Assembly: GCF_003412455.1 (NCBI RefSeq)
Contig: NZ_QTJU01000012.1
Span: 98,113-162,112, forward strand
Source of the DNA: Deminuibacter soli
GTDB taxonomy: Bacteria; Bacteroidota; Bacteroidia; Chitinophagales; Chitinophagaceae
Direction of reading: 5' to 3'
Length of the DNA stretch: 64,000 nt
Made by a program: the position numbers and the translations under genes
The notes under the pieces: model-generated
Databases searched by the model: none
The model's input: the letters and a program-made list of their open reading frames with translations, nothing else
What the model was told of the DNA's origin: nothing
Part shown: positions 25,398 to 34,350 of the stretch, piece by piece
Numbering within the stretch: the stretch's first letter is position 1
Layout: each line of letters opens with the position of its first letter

Positions 25398-27242
25398 ATG
25401 CAAAAAGGCCAGATACGGGTTCAGACAGAGAACATATTTCCGATCATTAAAAAGTTCCTCTACAGTGATCATGAAATCTTTGTAAGGGAGCTGGTGAGCA
25501 ATGCGGTAGATGCCACCCAGAAGCTGAAAACGCTTTCTTCCATTGGAGAAGCGAAAGGCGAGCTGGGCGAACTGCGTATTGATGTAATTGTAGATGCCAA
25601 AACCAAAACCCTGAGCATTGTTGACAGGGGTGTTGGTATGACTGCCGAAGAAGTAGATAAATACATTAACCAGGTGGCTTTCAGCGGTGCTGAAGAGTTC
25701 CTGGATAAATATAAAGACGCGAACATTATCGGTCACTTTGGCCTGGGCTTTTACAGCTCGTTCATGGTGAGCGATAAGGTAGAAATTTTCACCAAAAGCT
25801 TTCGCGAAAACACCAAGGGTGTATTCTGGAGCTGTGACGGCAGCCCTGAATTTGAACTGTACGAAATTGACAAGGAAGACAGGGGCACCCGCATTGTGAT
25901 GCACATTAACGAAGAAAGCCAGGAGTTTCTGGAACCGGGCCGTATCCGTGGCATCCTCGAAAAGTTCTGCCGCTTTCTGCCGGTGGCCATTTACTTCAAA
26001 GATGCAGGTGAAGAAGTAAAAACCGACGAGGTTGTTGAAGAAAAGCCCATCAACAATACCAATCCTATCTGGGTTAAAAAGCCGTCTGAATTAACTGCAG
26101 ACGACTATCAGCAGTTTTACCGTGAGCTGTATCCCTATGGCGAAACGCCTTTGTTCTGGATACACCTCAACGTGGATTACCCGTTTAACCTCACCGGTAT
26201 CCTGTACTTCCCCAAGATTAAGCAGAGCTACGAAATACAGAAAGATAAAATTCAGCTGTACTCTAACCAGGTGTTTGTAACCGATGAGGTGAAAGACATT
26301 GTACCAGAGTTCCTGATGTTGCTGCATGGCGTCATTGACAGCCCGGATATCCCGCTCAACGTAAGCCGCAGTTACCTGCAGGGCGATCCGAATGTGAAAA
26401 AGATCAACGCGCACATCACGAAGAAAGTAGCAGACAAACTGGAAGAGATTTTCAGGAACGACCGTAAATCGTTTGAAGAAAAATGGGAAAGTCTTGGCCT
26501 GTTTGTGAAGTACGGTATGATGACTGATGACAAATTCCTGGACAAAGCCAACAAATTCCTGGTAATGGAAGATGCGGCAGGTGGTACCTTCTACACGCTG
26601 GAAGAATACAAAGCCGCAACAGAAGCTTTACAGAAAAACAAAGACGGTAAAACCGTTATTCTTTATACAACCGATCCCATTCAGCAGGATGCGTACATCA
26701 AAGCTGCGCAGGGCAAAGGTTACAAGGTAATTAAGGCTGAAACGCTGATTGATGCTGCGTTTATCAACAATATGGAAATGAAATGGGAGGGTGTGAGCTT
26801 TACCCGTGTAGATGCCGATATTGTTGACAACCTGATTGATAAACAGGAGCACGCAGCAAGTGTACTCTCTGCCGATGAAGAAACACGTTTGAAAGAACTG
26901 TTCCAGTTTGATGCGCCTGAGCTGCGTATGACGGTGGAAGTAAAAGGACTGAGTGCAGAAACAGCGCCGGTTGTAGCTACACGCCCTGAGTTTATGCGCC
27001 GCATGAAAGATATGGGGGCTGCAGGTGGCGGTATGACTGCCTTCTATGCTACCATGCCCGATGAAGTAACACTTACTGTGAATGGTAACCACAAAATTTA
27101 CCAGTCATTGCTGCAGGAAGCAGACCAGGCAAAAGCAGGAAAGCAAATCCGCAACCTGGCAGATCTTGCATTGTTATCGCAGGGATTGCTGAAAGGCGCC
27201 AGCCTAACCAATTTCATTAACAGAAGTGTTGAGTTGATGTAG
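25398..27242 (+). CDS. htpG: Molecular chaperone HtpG (bacterial Hsp90)
   Basis: ATP-dependent homodimeric chaperone, 614 residues. The N-terminal GHKL ATPase domain has ELVSNAVDATQKL (Mg/ATP-binding Glu and Asn), DRGVGMT and GHFGLGFYSSFMV (lid and Gly-rich loop); the middle domain has LNVSRSYLQGD with the catalytic Arg; a C-terminal dimerisation region follows. The Ala in NAVDA replaces the more common NASDA. Monocistronic with a strong terminator. Confidence 0.97.
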   Translation: MQKGQIRVQTENIFPIIKKFLYSDHEIFVRELVSNAVDATQKLKTLSSIGEAKGELGELRIDVIVDAKTKTLSIVDRGVGMTAEEVDKYINQVAFSGAEEFLDKYKDANIIGHFGLGFYSSFMVSDKVEIFTKSFRENTKGVFWSCDGSPEFELYEIDKEDRGTRIVMHINEESQEFLEPGRIRGILEKFCRFLPVAIYFKDAGEEVKTDEVVEEKPINNTNPIWVKKPSELTADDYQQFYRELYPYGETPLFWIHLNVDYPFNLTGILYFPKIKQSYEIQKDKIQLYSNQVFVTDEVKDIVPEFLMLLHGVIDSPDIPLNVSRSYLQGDPNVKKINAHITKKVADKLEEIFRNDRKSFEEKWESLGLFVKYGMMTDDKFLDKANKFLVMEDAAGGTFYTLEEYKAATEALQKNKDGKTVILYTTDPIQQDAYIKAAQGKGYKVIKAETLIDAAFINNMEMKWEGVSFTRVDADIVDNLIDKQEHAASVLSADEETRLKELFQFDAPELRMTVEVKGLSAETAPVVATRPEFMRRMKDMGAAGGGMTAFYATMPDEVTLTVNGNHKIYQSLLQEADQAKAGKQIRNLADLALLSQGLLKGASLTNFINRSVELM

Positions 27243-27265
27243 TCAGCAACACGTTTGTAAATAAC

Positions 27266-27297
27266 AAACCCGGTGGCATGCCACCGGGTTTTCTTTT
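27266..27297. terminator. Bidirectional terminator between htpG and recJ
   Basis: Perfect 26-bp palindrome 27266-27291 with arm AAACCCGGTGGCA, followed by TTCTTTTT on the plus strand and an A-rich stretch on the other side. Confidence 0.88.
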
Positions 27298-27311
27298 TAT
27301 GGGAAAGCTGT

Positions 27312-29027
27312 TTACAGCTCGCTTAACCTGAAATCAATTACTTTCAGCTGTAATGTTTTTTCGCCGTTCCATTCATTCATGTCCAGCGTAAACACTATGT
27401 CTACCGGGTGTTTCAGCTGCAGTTGCGGAAATTTGGCAGCCATGTTAAAACCAATACCGGTAAAGGTGATATTGTGTTGTTTTACCACAAAGCGGATATG
27501 CTGATCCTTTACAATTTTAGAGAAACCTGTATCGGTTACCTTTTTGGCTACAAATACCGGCCGCATATTTTCAGGGCCAAAGGGTTCCATTTGTGTGAGT
27601 ATGCCAAAGAAGCTGTGCGAGAGTTCGGAAAATGTGACCTCAGCATCGATAATGATTTCGGGCACCAGCAGGTCTTTGGTGATAGTAGCAGCCACCACTT
27701 CTTCAAACTTATTGCTGAAAGCGGTAACATTTTCGGGCAGCAGCGTCATGCCGGCTGCGGCAAAGTGACCACCATAACCCAGCAGGTGATCGCGGCATGC
27801 GTGAATGGCTTCGTATAAATTAAAACCGCTTACGCTGCGTGCGCTGCCTGCCACAATATCGCCGCTGCGTGTAAGCACAATGGTAGGGCGGTAATACGAT
27901 TCAATTAAACGGGAGGCTACAATGCCTACTACGCCTTTGTGCCAGTGTTCGCGAAACACTACGGTGGTGGTGCGCGCGCGCATTATTTCATCGCCATGTA
28001 TCAGTGCCAGTGCTTCTTCGGTAATGCTGGCGTCTGCTTCTTTACGGTCGGTATTATCGTTGTGCAGCAGTTCGGCAAATTCCAAAGCCTTGTCCAGCGA
28101 AGGTTCTACGAAGAGCTGTACGGCTTTGCGTGCATTGTCCATACGGCCTGCAGCGTTCACACGCGGGGCTATTACAAATACGAGGCTGTTAATCTGTACT
28201 TCCCTGGTTACGTTGCCCAGCTGCATCAGTGCTTTGATGCCTGCGCAGGGATCTTCGTTTACTTTTTTGAGCCCGTAAAAAGCCAGTACGCGGTTTTCAC
28301 CGGTAATGGGCACAATGTCTGCGGCGATGGCGGTTACCACCAGGTCGAGGTAGCGGAGGTAGCTGCTGTCGGGCAGTTGCAGGGTATAGGCCAGTGCCTG
28401 CATGAGTTTAAAACCCACACCACAGCCGCACAATTCCTTGTAAGGGTAAGTGCAGTCGAGCTGTTTGGGATTTAAAATGGCCACTGCGGGCGGCAGTATT
28501 TTATCGGGCATGTGGTGATCGCACACGATAAAATCGATGCCGAGTGTTTTGGCATGGGCAATTAAATCGGCGGATTTAATACCGCAGTCGAGCGATATGA
28601 TCAAGGTAAAGCCATTGTCGCGGGCAAACTCAATGCCTTGCAGTGAAATGCCATACCCTTCTTTATAGCGGTGCGGGATATAGAAATCGGAGAGCGGGTG
28701 TAAGGCATGAATAAACTGGTACATGCTGGCTACTGAAGTGGTGCCGTCCACATCGTAATCGCCAAATACCAGTATTTTTTCTTTTGCTGCGAAAGCCTGC
28801 TGCACGCGTGTTACGGCTTTCTGCATGTCTTTCATCAGCCAGGGATCGTGGAGGTCGGAGAGTTGTGGCCGGAAAAAAGACTTTGCCTCGCTGAAACTGG
28901 TTATTTTTCGCTGAACCAGCAGCTGGCAAATGGTTTTGTTGATTTTAAGCGTCTCCTGTAATGCACTTACTGTAACAGCAGGCGCCTGTAATATGTTCCA
29001 GCGTTTTTGCATTGATGTAGTAACCAT
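27312..29027 (-). CDS. recJ: Single-stranded-DNA-specific exonuclease RecJ
   Basis: 5'-3' ssDNA exonuclease of recombination and mismatch repair. The 571-residue protein has the DHH-phosphoesterase motifs VFGDYDVDGTTSVASM (motif I), LDCGIKS, VCDHHMP (DHH) and the DHHA1 region with GGHFAAAGMTL, then a C-terminal OB-fold. Length is usual for RecJ. It is 66 bp upstream, on the minus strand, of nothing else; the polyprenyl synthetase gene precedes it and may be co-transcribed. Confidence 0.95.
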   Translation of the reverse strand: MVTTSMQKRWNILQAPAVTVSALQETLKINKTICQLLVQRKITSFSEAKSFFRPQLSDLHDPWLMKDMQKAVTRVQQAFAAKEKILVFGDYDVDGTTSVASMYQFIHALHPLSDFYIPHRYKEGYGISLQGIEFARDNGFTLIISLDCGIKSADLIAHAKTLGIDFIVCDHHMPDKILPPAVAILNPKQLDCTYPYKELCGCGVGFKLMQALAYTLQLPDSSYLRYLDLVVTAIAADIVPITGENRVLAFYGLKKVNEDPCAGIKALMQLGNVTREVQINSLVFVIAPRVNAAGRMDNARKAVQLFVEPSLDKALEFAELLHNDNTDRKEADASITEEALALIHGDEIMRARTTTVVFREHWHKGVVGIVASRLIESYYRPTIVLTRSGDIVAGSARSVSGFNLYEAIHACRDHLLGYGGHFAAAGMTLLPENVTAFSNKFEEVVAATITKDLLVPEIIIDAEVTFSELSHSFFGILTQMEPFGPENMRPVFVAKKVTDTGFSKIVKDQHIRFVVKQHNITFTGIGFNMAAKFPQLQLKHPVDIVFTLDMNEWNGEKTLQLKVIDFRLSEL

Positions 29028-29093
29028 TTAATGTTTATAGGGTGCGGGTTGCAGTTATTGTAACCAACTGCATTGCGCGCATGGCAGATAACC

Positions 29094-30056
29094 TTAGTAA
29101 TGCCTGTCGGTAGTGTAGGTTACCAGTTCTTCCAGCGCCCTGCGTGCTTCGGTATCTTCAAATTCGTGTAATACGGTTAAGGCTTCGGCCTTGTACTGCA
29201 GCATTTTTTGTGTGGCATAAGCCATGCCGCCGGCATCCTGTACTGCATCAATCACGAATTTAACCTTGTCTTTCCGGGTGTTTTCGTTTTTGATGATGTA
29301 AATCAATTTACGGCGCAATACACTATCGCAGTTATTGAGTGTGTAAATAAGCGGAAGGGTAAGCTTTTTTTCTTTGATATCGTTGCCGGTAGGTTTGCCT
29401 ATTTTTTCGCTGCCGTAGTCGAACAGGTCGTCCTTAATCTGGAAGGCCATCCCTACTTTTTCACCAAAGAGGCGCATTTTCTCGGTATTGGTGATATCGT
29501 TGAAAGTGGTATAAGCCCCGGCTGCACAGGCGGATGCGAGTAATGAGGCAGTTTTTCCCCGTATAATATCGAAGTAGATAGTTTCATCGAGGTTGAGCTT
29601 GCGTGATTTCTCCATTTGGAGAAGTTCACCTTCACTCATCATTTTAACAGCCTGTGAAAGAATCTGTAACACTTTAAAATCTTCATTGTCCAACGACAGC
29701 AGCAGGCCTTTAGACAGCAGATAATCGCCCACTAAAACAGCCACTTTGTTTTTCCAGAGTGCATTTATGGAGAAAAAGCCCCTTCTTTCCATTGATTCGT
29801 CTACCACATCATCGTGTACCAGTGTTGCGGTATGTAACAGTTCTACGAGCGATGCTGCACGGTAAGTTGCATCATTTACCGGGCCCCCGAGGCGGGCGCT
29901 CAGAAAAATGAACATGGGTCGCATTTGCTTGCCTTTTCTCCGTACCAGGTACTGCATAATCCTGTCCAGCAAAGGGATACGGCTTTTTACAGCATCCCTG
30001 AAATGTATCTCAAACTGAGCCAGTTCTGATGATATAACCTTGCGTGCTAATTCCAT
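29094..30056 (-). CDS. Long-chain trans-polyprenyl diphosphate synthase
   Basis: Head-to-tail condensation of isopentenyl units, probably making the menaquinone side chain (octaprenyl/heptaprenyl type). The 320-residue protein has the first Asp-rich motif in LVHDDVVDESMERRG, the second in FQIKDDLFDYG, plus RGKTASLLASACAAGAY and KGKQMRPMF near the N-terminus. Chain length cannot be read from sequence with certainty. Its stop is 66 bp upstream of the recJ start on the same strand. Confidence 0.9.
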   Translation of the reverse strand: MELARKVISSELAQFEIHFRDAVKSRIPLLDRIMQYLVRRKGKQMRPMFIFLSARLGGPVNDATYRAASLVELLHTATLVHDDVVDESMERRGFFSINALWKNKVAVLVGDYLLSKGLLLSLDNEDFKVLQILSQAVKMMSEGELLQMEKSRKLNLDETIYFDIIRGKTASLLASACAAGAYTTFNDITNTEKMRLFGEKVGMAFQIKDDLFDYGSEKIGKPTGNDIKEKKLTLPLIYTLNNCDSVLRRKLIYIIKNENTRKDKVKFVIDAVQDAGGMAYATQKMLQYKAEALTVLHEFEDTEARRALEELVTYTTDRHY

Positions 30057-30169
30057 TGTTGAAACTTGGCTGCAATATACCTGAAATAAAATTTAAATAG
30101 TCCACGCAACATTGGCATGCCCATTGCTGTCTAAGCTCAAATAAAACATGACAAAATAAATTGTAAAAA

Positions 30170-30200
30170 TTTGGTATTTTATTACCAATATTTAACTTTG
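30170..30200 (+). promoter_or_regulatory. Canonical Bacteroidota promoter for the OmpA-like gene
   Basis: TTTG (30170-30173), 19-nt spacer, TAACTTTG (30193-30200). This is the best match in the window to the -33/-7 consensus and fits an abundant outer-membrane protein. The leader to the ATG at 30261 is about 55 nt. Confidence 0.85.
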
Positions 30201-30260
30201 CCGGGATACATTGTAGTAATCTAGGTAGGGAAACATTAAACAAAAATTTAAATTATACCT

Positions 30261-31790
30261 ATGGCAAGCAAAAAGTACACTTGGATCTTAGGCCTTTTAG
30301 GTCTGGTTCAAACAGCCACATTTGCACAAAAGAATGACGCTAACGCGGACTGGTGGAAAGACTCTTCGAAAGTTTCTACCAGCAACATGCCTCAGCACAA
30401 CGAGTTCATCAACAATCAGTATCCTTATCCCCCCAAACCACGCAACATGTGGGAACTTGGCGGTGCGGTAGGGCCGTCTTTCATTTTTGGAGACGTGAAA
30501 TCTAAAGTAGGCATCGGCGGTGGTCTTTCTCTGAGAAAGGCGCTCGGCCACGTAGTTTCTCTGCGTTTTGGCTACTTTGGTCAGCTGGACAAGGGTGAAC
30601 CCAGTGCTTATGGCACTTCAATCGGTCAGGTACCATACAAAACCCAGACTCACATGGGTTCTTTGGACGTGATCTTCTCTCTGAACGCACTCAGCCACTA
30701 CAGGGGCAATCCTAAAGTTGACTGGTACGTATTGGCAGGTTATGACCTGGTTGCCAGCAGAACTAAATTCCAGTATCCTGGTGGCGGACAAAGCGATGGT
30801 TATGCTTTGTTTTATGGTCAAAACGGTTCAGCTAATACACAGTCTGGCTTAATCACTACTTTTGGTGGTGCTGAAGTTAACGGCCGTCACGCTTGGGCAC
30901 TGATGCACGGTGCCAGCTTTGGTACAGGTGTAGCCTTCAAAGTGAGCGACAAATTCAATATCGGTATTGAACAAAGGTTTACCGTTCCGCTGACAGGTTA
31001 TGATTACCTGGATGCTTACAAAGGCGGTAATGCCAATGACGTGTGGAGCTTAACCAGCATCCGCTTCAACTACGCGCTGGGTAACTCTGCAAGAAGAGTG
31101 GCTCCGCTGTGGTGGATCAACCCCAACAACTTTATCTACAACGAGCTGAATGCTCCCAAACACATGAAAATCCCGACCCCTGTTCTGCCTGATGCAGACG
31201 GTGACGGTGTAACAGACCAGTTCGACCAGGAACCAAACACTCCTGCCGGTGCACCTGTTGATTCTCATGGTGTAGCAAAAGATACTGATGGTGACGGTGT
31301 TCCTGACTACAAAGACAAAGAACTGCTGACACCTCAGAAATGTTTCCCTGTTAACGCTGATGGTGTTGGTAACTGCCCAGAACCAGAATGCTGTAAAGAA
31401 CTGCGCGACAAACTGGCTAACTACAAACCAGCCAACGAGTGCGCAATCACTGACTTACCTAGCATCAAGTTCAAAAGCGGTACAGTTAAACTGACTAAAG
31501 ATGCAACTGCATTGCTGGCCAGCGTAGCTGAAAAACTGAACGCTAATCCTACTTGTAAAGTGAAACTGGTTGGTTACGGTGCTTCTGACAAACGTGCTCA
31601 GCAGTTAAGCTGGGATCGCGTGAACGCTGTAAGAAACTACCTGATCGAAAAACAAGGTATTTCTGAAAGCCGCCTGATCTTCACTTACGGCCAGGAAGGT
31701 GACAACAACACAGTTGACCTGCAGGGTACAACTGAAGAAGGTCCTAACACAGTACCTGCTCCTCACCCGAACCTGAAGCGTACTAAATAA
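30261..31790 (+). CDS. OmpA-family outer-membrane protein with beta-barrel, calcium-binding repeats and peptidoglycan-binding domain
   Basis: A 509-residue protein linking outer membrane and cell wall. Signal peptide ends QTATFAQ. An eight-strand-type barrel covers about residues 65-280 (GAVGPSFIFGDVKSKVGIGG and following). Two thrombospondin type 3-like Asp-rich repeats follow (DADGDGVTDQFD; DTDGDGVPDYKD), then an OmpA C-terminal domain (LPSIKFKSGTVKLTKDA; LVGYGASDKRAQQLSWDRV; AVRNYLIEKQGISESRL) that binds diaminopimelate of peptidoglycan. Codon use is strongly biased and it has the best promoter in the window, as for a major surface protein. Confidence 0.93.
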   Translation: MASKKYTWILGLLGLVQTATFAQKNDANADWWKDSSKVSTSNMPQHNEFINNQYPYPPKPRNMWELGGAVGPSFIFGDVKSKVGIGGGLSLRKALGHVVSLRFGYFGQLDKGEPSAYGTSIGQVPYKTQTHMGSLDVIFSLNALSHYRGNPKVDWYVLAGYDLVASRTKFQYPGGGQSDGYALFYGQNGSANTQSGLITTFGGAEVNGRHAWALMHGASFGTGVAFKVSDKFNIGIEQRFTVPLTGYDYLDAYKGGNANDVWSLTSIRFNYALGNSARRVAPLWWINPNNFIYNELNAPKHMKIPTPVLPDADGDGVTDQFDQEPNTPAGAPVDSHGVAKDTDGDGVPDYKDKELLTPQKCFPVNADGVGNCPEPECCKELRDKLANYKPANECAITDLPSIKFKSGTVKLTKDATALLASVAEKLNANPTCKVKLVGYGASDKRAQQLSWDRVNAVRNYLIEKQGISESRLIFTYGQEGDNNTVDLQGTTEEGPNTVPAPHPNLKRTK

Positions 31791-31812
31791 GTTTAATACT
31801 TTTTGCGCCCAT

Positions 31813-31846
31813 AAAAACCTTCCGTCTAGTGCGGAAGGTTTTTTTT
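31813..31846 (+). terminator. Terminator of the OmpA-like gene
   Basis: AACCTTCCG (31816-31824), loop TCTAGTG, CGGAAGGTT (31832-31840), followed by T6 and preceded by A-rich bases. Confidence 0.9.
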
Positions 31847-31911
31847 ATGCTTTTATTAACTGGCAATCACATGCTTAAAAAATCACTGTGCTTATATTGC
31901 GCGTAAAAGCC

Positions 31912-31919
31912 TAATTTTG
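31912..31919 (+). promoter_or_regulatory. Bacteroidota -7 box (TAATTTTG) for bamD
   Basis: Exact TAnnTTTG ending 9 nt before the bamD ATG, so the mRNA would have almost no leader. Confidence 0.55.
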
Positions 31920-31928
31920 CCCTTCTTT

Positions 31929-32759
31929 ATGACTAAAGCCGTTTATCTTTACATACTGCTGTTCGCTGTAACACTTACATCCTGTGCCTCCAAGTTTTCT
32001 AAGGTGCTGAAAAGCAAGGACAATGAGTACAAATACAAAATGGCGGAGAATTATTACGCGCAAAAAAAGTACGCCTACGCACAGCAGCTGTTTGACGAGC
32101 TTTTTCCTTATGTAAAGGGTACTTCGCGTTACGAAGACCTGTTTTACAAGAATGCTTACAGCTACTATTACCAGAAAGATTACCTGAACGCGGAAAATAT
32201 CTTCAAGACTTACACAGAGAACTTTCCCGGCAGTGCAAGGGCAGAAGAGTGCGAATACATGCGCGCCTACTGTTTTTACAAACAAAGTCCCAAACTGGAA
32301 CTGGATCAAACCAATACCAGCAAGGCAATGAGCTTAATGCAGGCATTTATTAACCAGCACCCGCAAAGCGCCAAAACAAAAGAGGCTACCGAATTGCTGG
32401 AGCTGTGCCGCTCGAAGCTCGAAGAAAAAGAATATGTAAGCGCTACTTTGTATTACGATCTGGGTTATTACAGGGCTGCGGCCATTGCGCTGAGCACCCT
32501 GATGGAAGATTACCCCGAATCTGACAAAAGCGATGACTATAAAATGCTTGTTATCCGTTCGTATTACAAATACGCCGGTATGAGTTTCAGCGACAAGCAG
32601 CAGGAACGCTATGAAAAAGTGATTTCAGAGGCAGGAGATTTTGCCGAGCGTTTCCCGCAGAGCAAATATTTGAAAGAAGTAAATGATTATAAAACACTTT
32701 CCATCAATTCCATAAAAAATATAAAAAATGAGCAAGCTAAGACGGCAACTCAGCGCTAA
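31929..32759 (+). CDS. bamD: Outer-membrane protein assembly factor BamD
   Basis: Lipoprotein of the BAM complex that folds beta-barrels into the outer membrane. A 276-residue protein with lipobox VTLTSC (Cys near residue 19) and TPR-type repeats (AENYYAQKKYAYAQQLFDEL; ENIFKTYTENFPGSARAEE; ALSTLMEDYPESDKSDD; AGDFAERFPQSKYLKEV). The ATG at 31929 is preferred to an in-frame TTG at 31917 because the latter lies in the -7 box. It overlaps rpoZ by 32 bp. Confidence 0.94.
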   Translation: MTKAVYLYILLFAVTLTSCASKFSKVLKSKDNEYKYKMAENYYAQKKYAYAQQLFDELFPYVKGTSRYEDLFYKNAYSYYYQKDYLNAENIFKTYTENFPGSARAEECEYMRAYCFYKQSPKLELDQTNTSKAMSLMQAFINQHPQSAKTKEATELLELCRSKLEEKEYVSATLYYDLGYYRAAAIALSTLMEDYPESDKSDDYKMLVIRSYYKYAGMSFSDKQQERYEKVISEAGDFAERFPQSKYLKEVNDYKTLSINSIKNIKNEQAKTATQR

Positions 32760-33069
32760 TACAACCAATGTGGTTGAAACAAAGAGTTTGGTGGCCATTA
32801 AAGACCATACCGGCAATTTGTATGAATCTATAGCCATTATCGCTAAAAGGGCTAACCAGATCAATATTGCGCTGCGTGAGGAACTGCACAACAAACTGGA
32901 AGAGTTTGCCAGTCATACAGACAGCCTGGAAGAGATACACGAGAACAAAGAGCAGATTGAAATTTCCAGGGCTTACGAAAAAATGCCTAACCCAGCAATC
33001 CTGGCTACCCAGGAATTTATGGAGCACAAGGTTTACCATCGCAAAAACGATGAGGATTTATTCAGATAG
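32728..33069 (+). CDS. rpoZ: RNA polymerase omega subunit (Bacteroidota type)
   Basis: The 113-residue omega/Rpb6-like subunit that helps assemble RNA polymerase. The sequence NLYESIAIIAKRANQINIAL matches the conserved Rpb6/omega helix (AR.A..I). The N-terminal RRQLSANTTNVVETKSL and C-terminal RKNDEDLF extensions are those of Bacteroidota proteins. Its first 32 bp overlap bamD in another frame, which couples the two genes. Confidence 0.88.
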   Translation: MSKLRRQLSANTTNVVETKSLVAIKDHTGNLYESIAIIAKRANQINIALREELHNKLEEFASHTDSLEEIHENKEQIEISRAYEKMPNPAILATQEFMEHKVYHRKNDEDLFR

Positions 33070-33091
33070 ACATATCCTGTAAAATGAATAG

Positions 33092-33119
33092 AAACGACAG
33101 TTGAACACTGTCGTTTTTT
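33092..33119 (+). terminator. Terminator of bamD-rpoZ
   Basis: Perfect 10-bp stem AAACGACAGT (33092-33101), loop TGAAC, ACTGTCGTTT (33107-33116), then TTT. It lies 25 bp before coaBC, so read-through may occur. Confidence 0.85.
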
Positions 33120-33144
33120 GTTACTTTTAAGTTGTATTACCGAT

Positions 33145-34350
33145 ATGCTGAAGGGAAAAAAGATATTGTTAGGCATTACAGGAAGCATTGCAGCCTATAA
33201 GTCCATTTTGCTGGTAAGGGAACTGGTTAAGGCCGGTGCGGAAGTAAAAACCGTGCTTACACCTGCTGCGGCAGATTTTGTATCGCCCCTGGTGCTGGCT
33301 ACCTTATCAAAAAACAAGGTGCTGGTAAACCTGGCAGATGAGGCTACCTGGGCCAACCATGTGGAGCTGGGCCGCTGGGCCGATGTAATGGTGATTGCAC
33401 CGCTGAGCTGCAATACGCTCGCGAAAATGGCCCATGGCCAATGCGATAACCTGCTGCTGGCCGTTTACCTGTCTGCCACCTGCCCGGTGGTTGTAGCGCC
33501 TGCCATGGATGAAGATATGTGGCACCACCCTGCCACCCGGCAAAATCTGCAGCAGCTGGCTTCATTTGGCAACAAGGTCATTCCTGTTGGCAAGGGTGAG
33601 CTGGCCAGTGGTTTGTTTGGCGAAGGCCGTATGGCCGAACCGGAAGCCATTATACGTTTCCTGGAAGCGCAGGTTTTCAGGCAGCTGGCGCTGGCAGGCA
33701 AAACTGCCCTGGTGACTGCAGGCCCCACTTACGAACCCATCGACCCCGTTCGTTTTATCGGCAATCATTCCTCGGGCAAAATGGGCTTTGCGCTGGCCAA
33801 CGCGCTGTACCTGCAGGGGGCGGCTGTGCAGCTGGTTAGTGGTCCTACGGCATTACAGCCCGCATACGAGGGTATTGAGCTGATTCGTGTACAAACAGCC
33901 CAGCAAATGTACGAGGCCTGTATTTCGGCCTTTCCTGCCGCCGCAATAGCGGTGATGAGTGCCGCTGTGGCCGACTACCGGCCGGTGGAGGCTGCACCGG
34001 AGAAGATCAAGAAAACCGGCAGCGGAATGGAATTGCAACTGGTAAAAACACCCGATATATTACAGTCGCTCGGCAGCCTGAAACAACCGCACCAGTTTGT
34101 GGCAGGATTTGCGCTGGAAACCACCAACGAAACCGAACATGCCATGCAGAAACTGCGCAATAAAAACGCAGACATGATTGTGCTGAACTCGCTGCGTAAT
34201 AAGGAGGCCGGTTTTGGCGTTGATACCAATGCCATTACCATTTTTGACAAAGACGGTGGTACCACCACACACGGCGTAATGCCCAAAGATGCCGTTGCTG
34301 CTGTAATTGTTGAACACATTATTCAAAAGCTGTATGCGCCTAAAGTATAG
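33145..34350 (+). CDS. coaBC: Bifunctional phosphopantothenoylcysteine decarboxylase / phosphopantothenate-cysteine ligase
   Basis: Two consecutive steps of coenzyme A synthesis. The 401-residue fusion has an N-terminal FMN-binding CoaC domain (LLGITGSIAAYKS; active His in NHVELGRWADVMVIAPLSCN; PAMDEDMW) and a C-terminal CoaB domain (VTAGPTYEPIDPVRFIGNHS; MSAAVADYRP; VLNSL). The ATG at 33145 begins the conserved MLKGKKILLGITG. It overlaps porD by 17 bp, the usual Bacteroidota order. Confidence 0.96.
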   Translation: MLKGKKILLGITGSIAAYKSILLVRELVKAGAEVKTVLTPAAADFVSPLVLATLSKNKVLVNLADEATWANHVELGRWADVMVIAPLSCNTLAKMAHGQCDNLLLAVYLSATCPVVVAPAMDEDMWHHPATRQNLQQLASFGNKVIPVGKGELASGLFGEGRMAEPEAIIRFLEAQVFRQLALAGKTALVTAGPTYEPIDPVRFIGNHSSGKMGFALANALYLQGAAVQLVSGPTALQPAYEGIELIRVQTAQQMYEACISAFPAAAIAVMSAAVADYRPVEAAPEKIKKTGSGMELQLVKTPDILQSLGSLKQPHQFVAGFALETTNETEHAMQKLRNKNADMIVLNSLRNKEAGFGVDTNAITIFDKDGGTTTHGVMPKDAVAAVIVEHIIQKLYAPKV

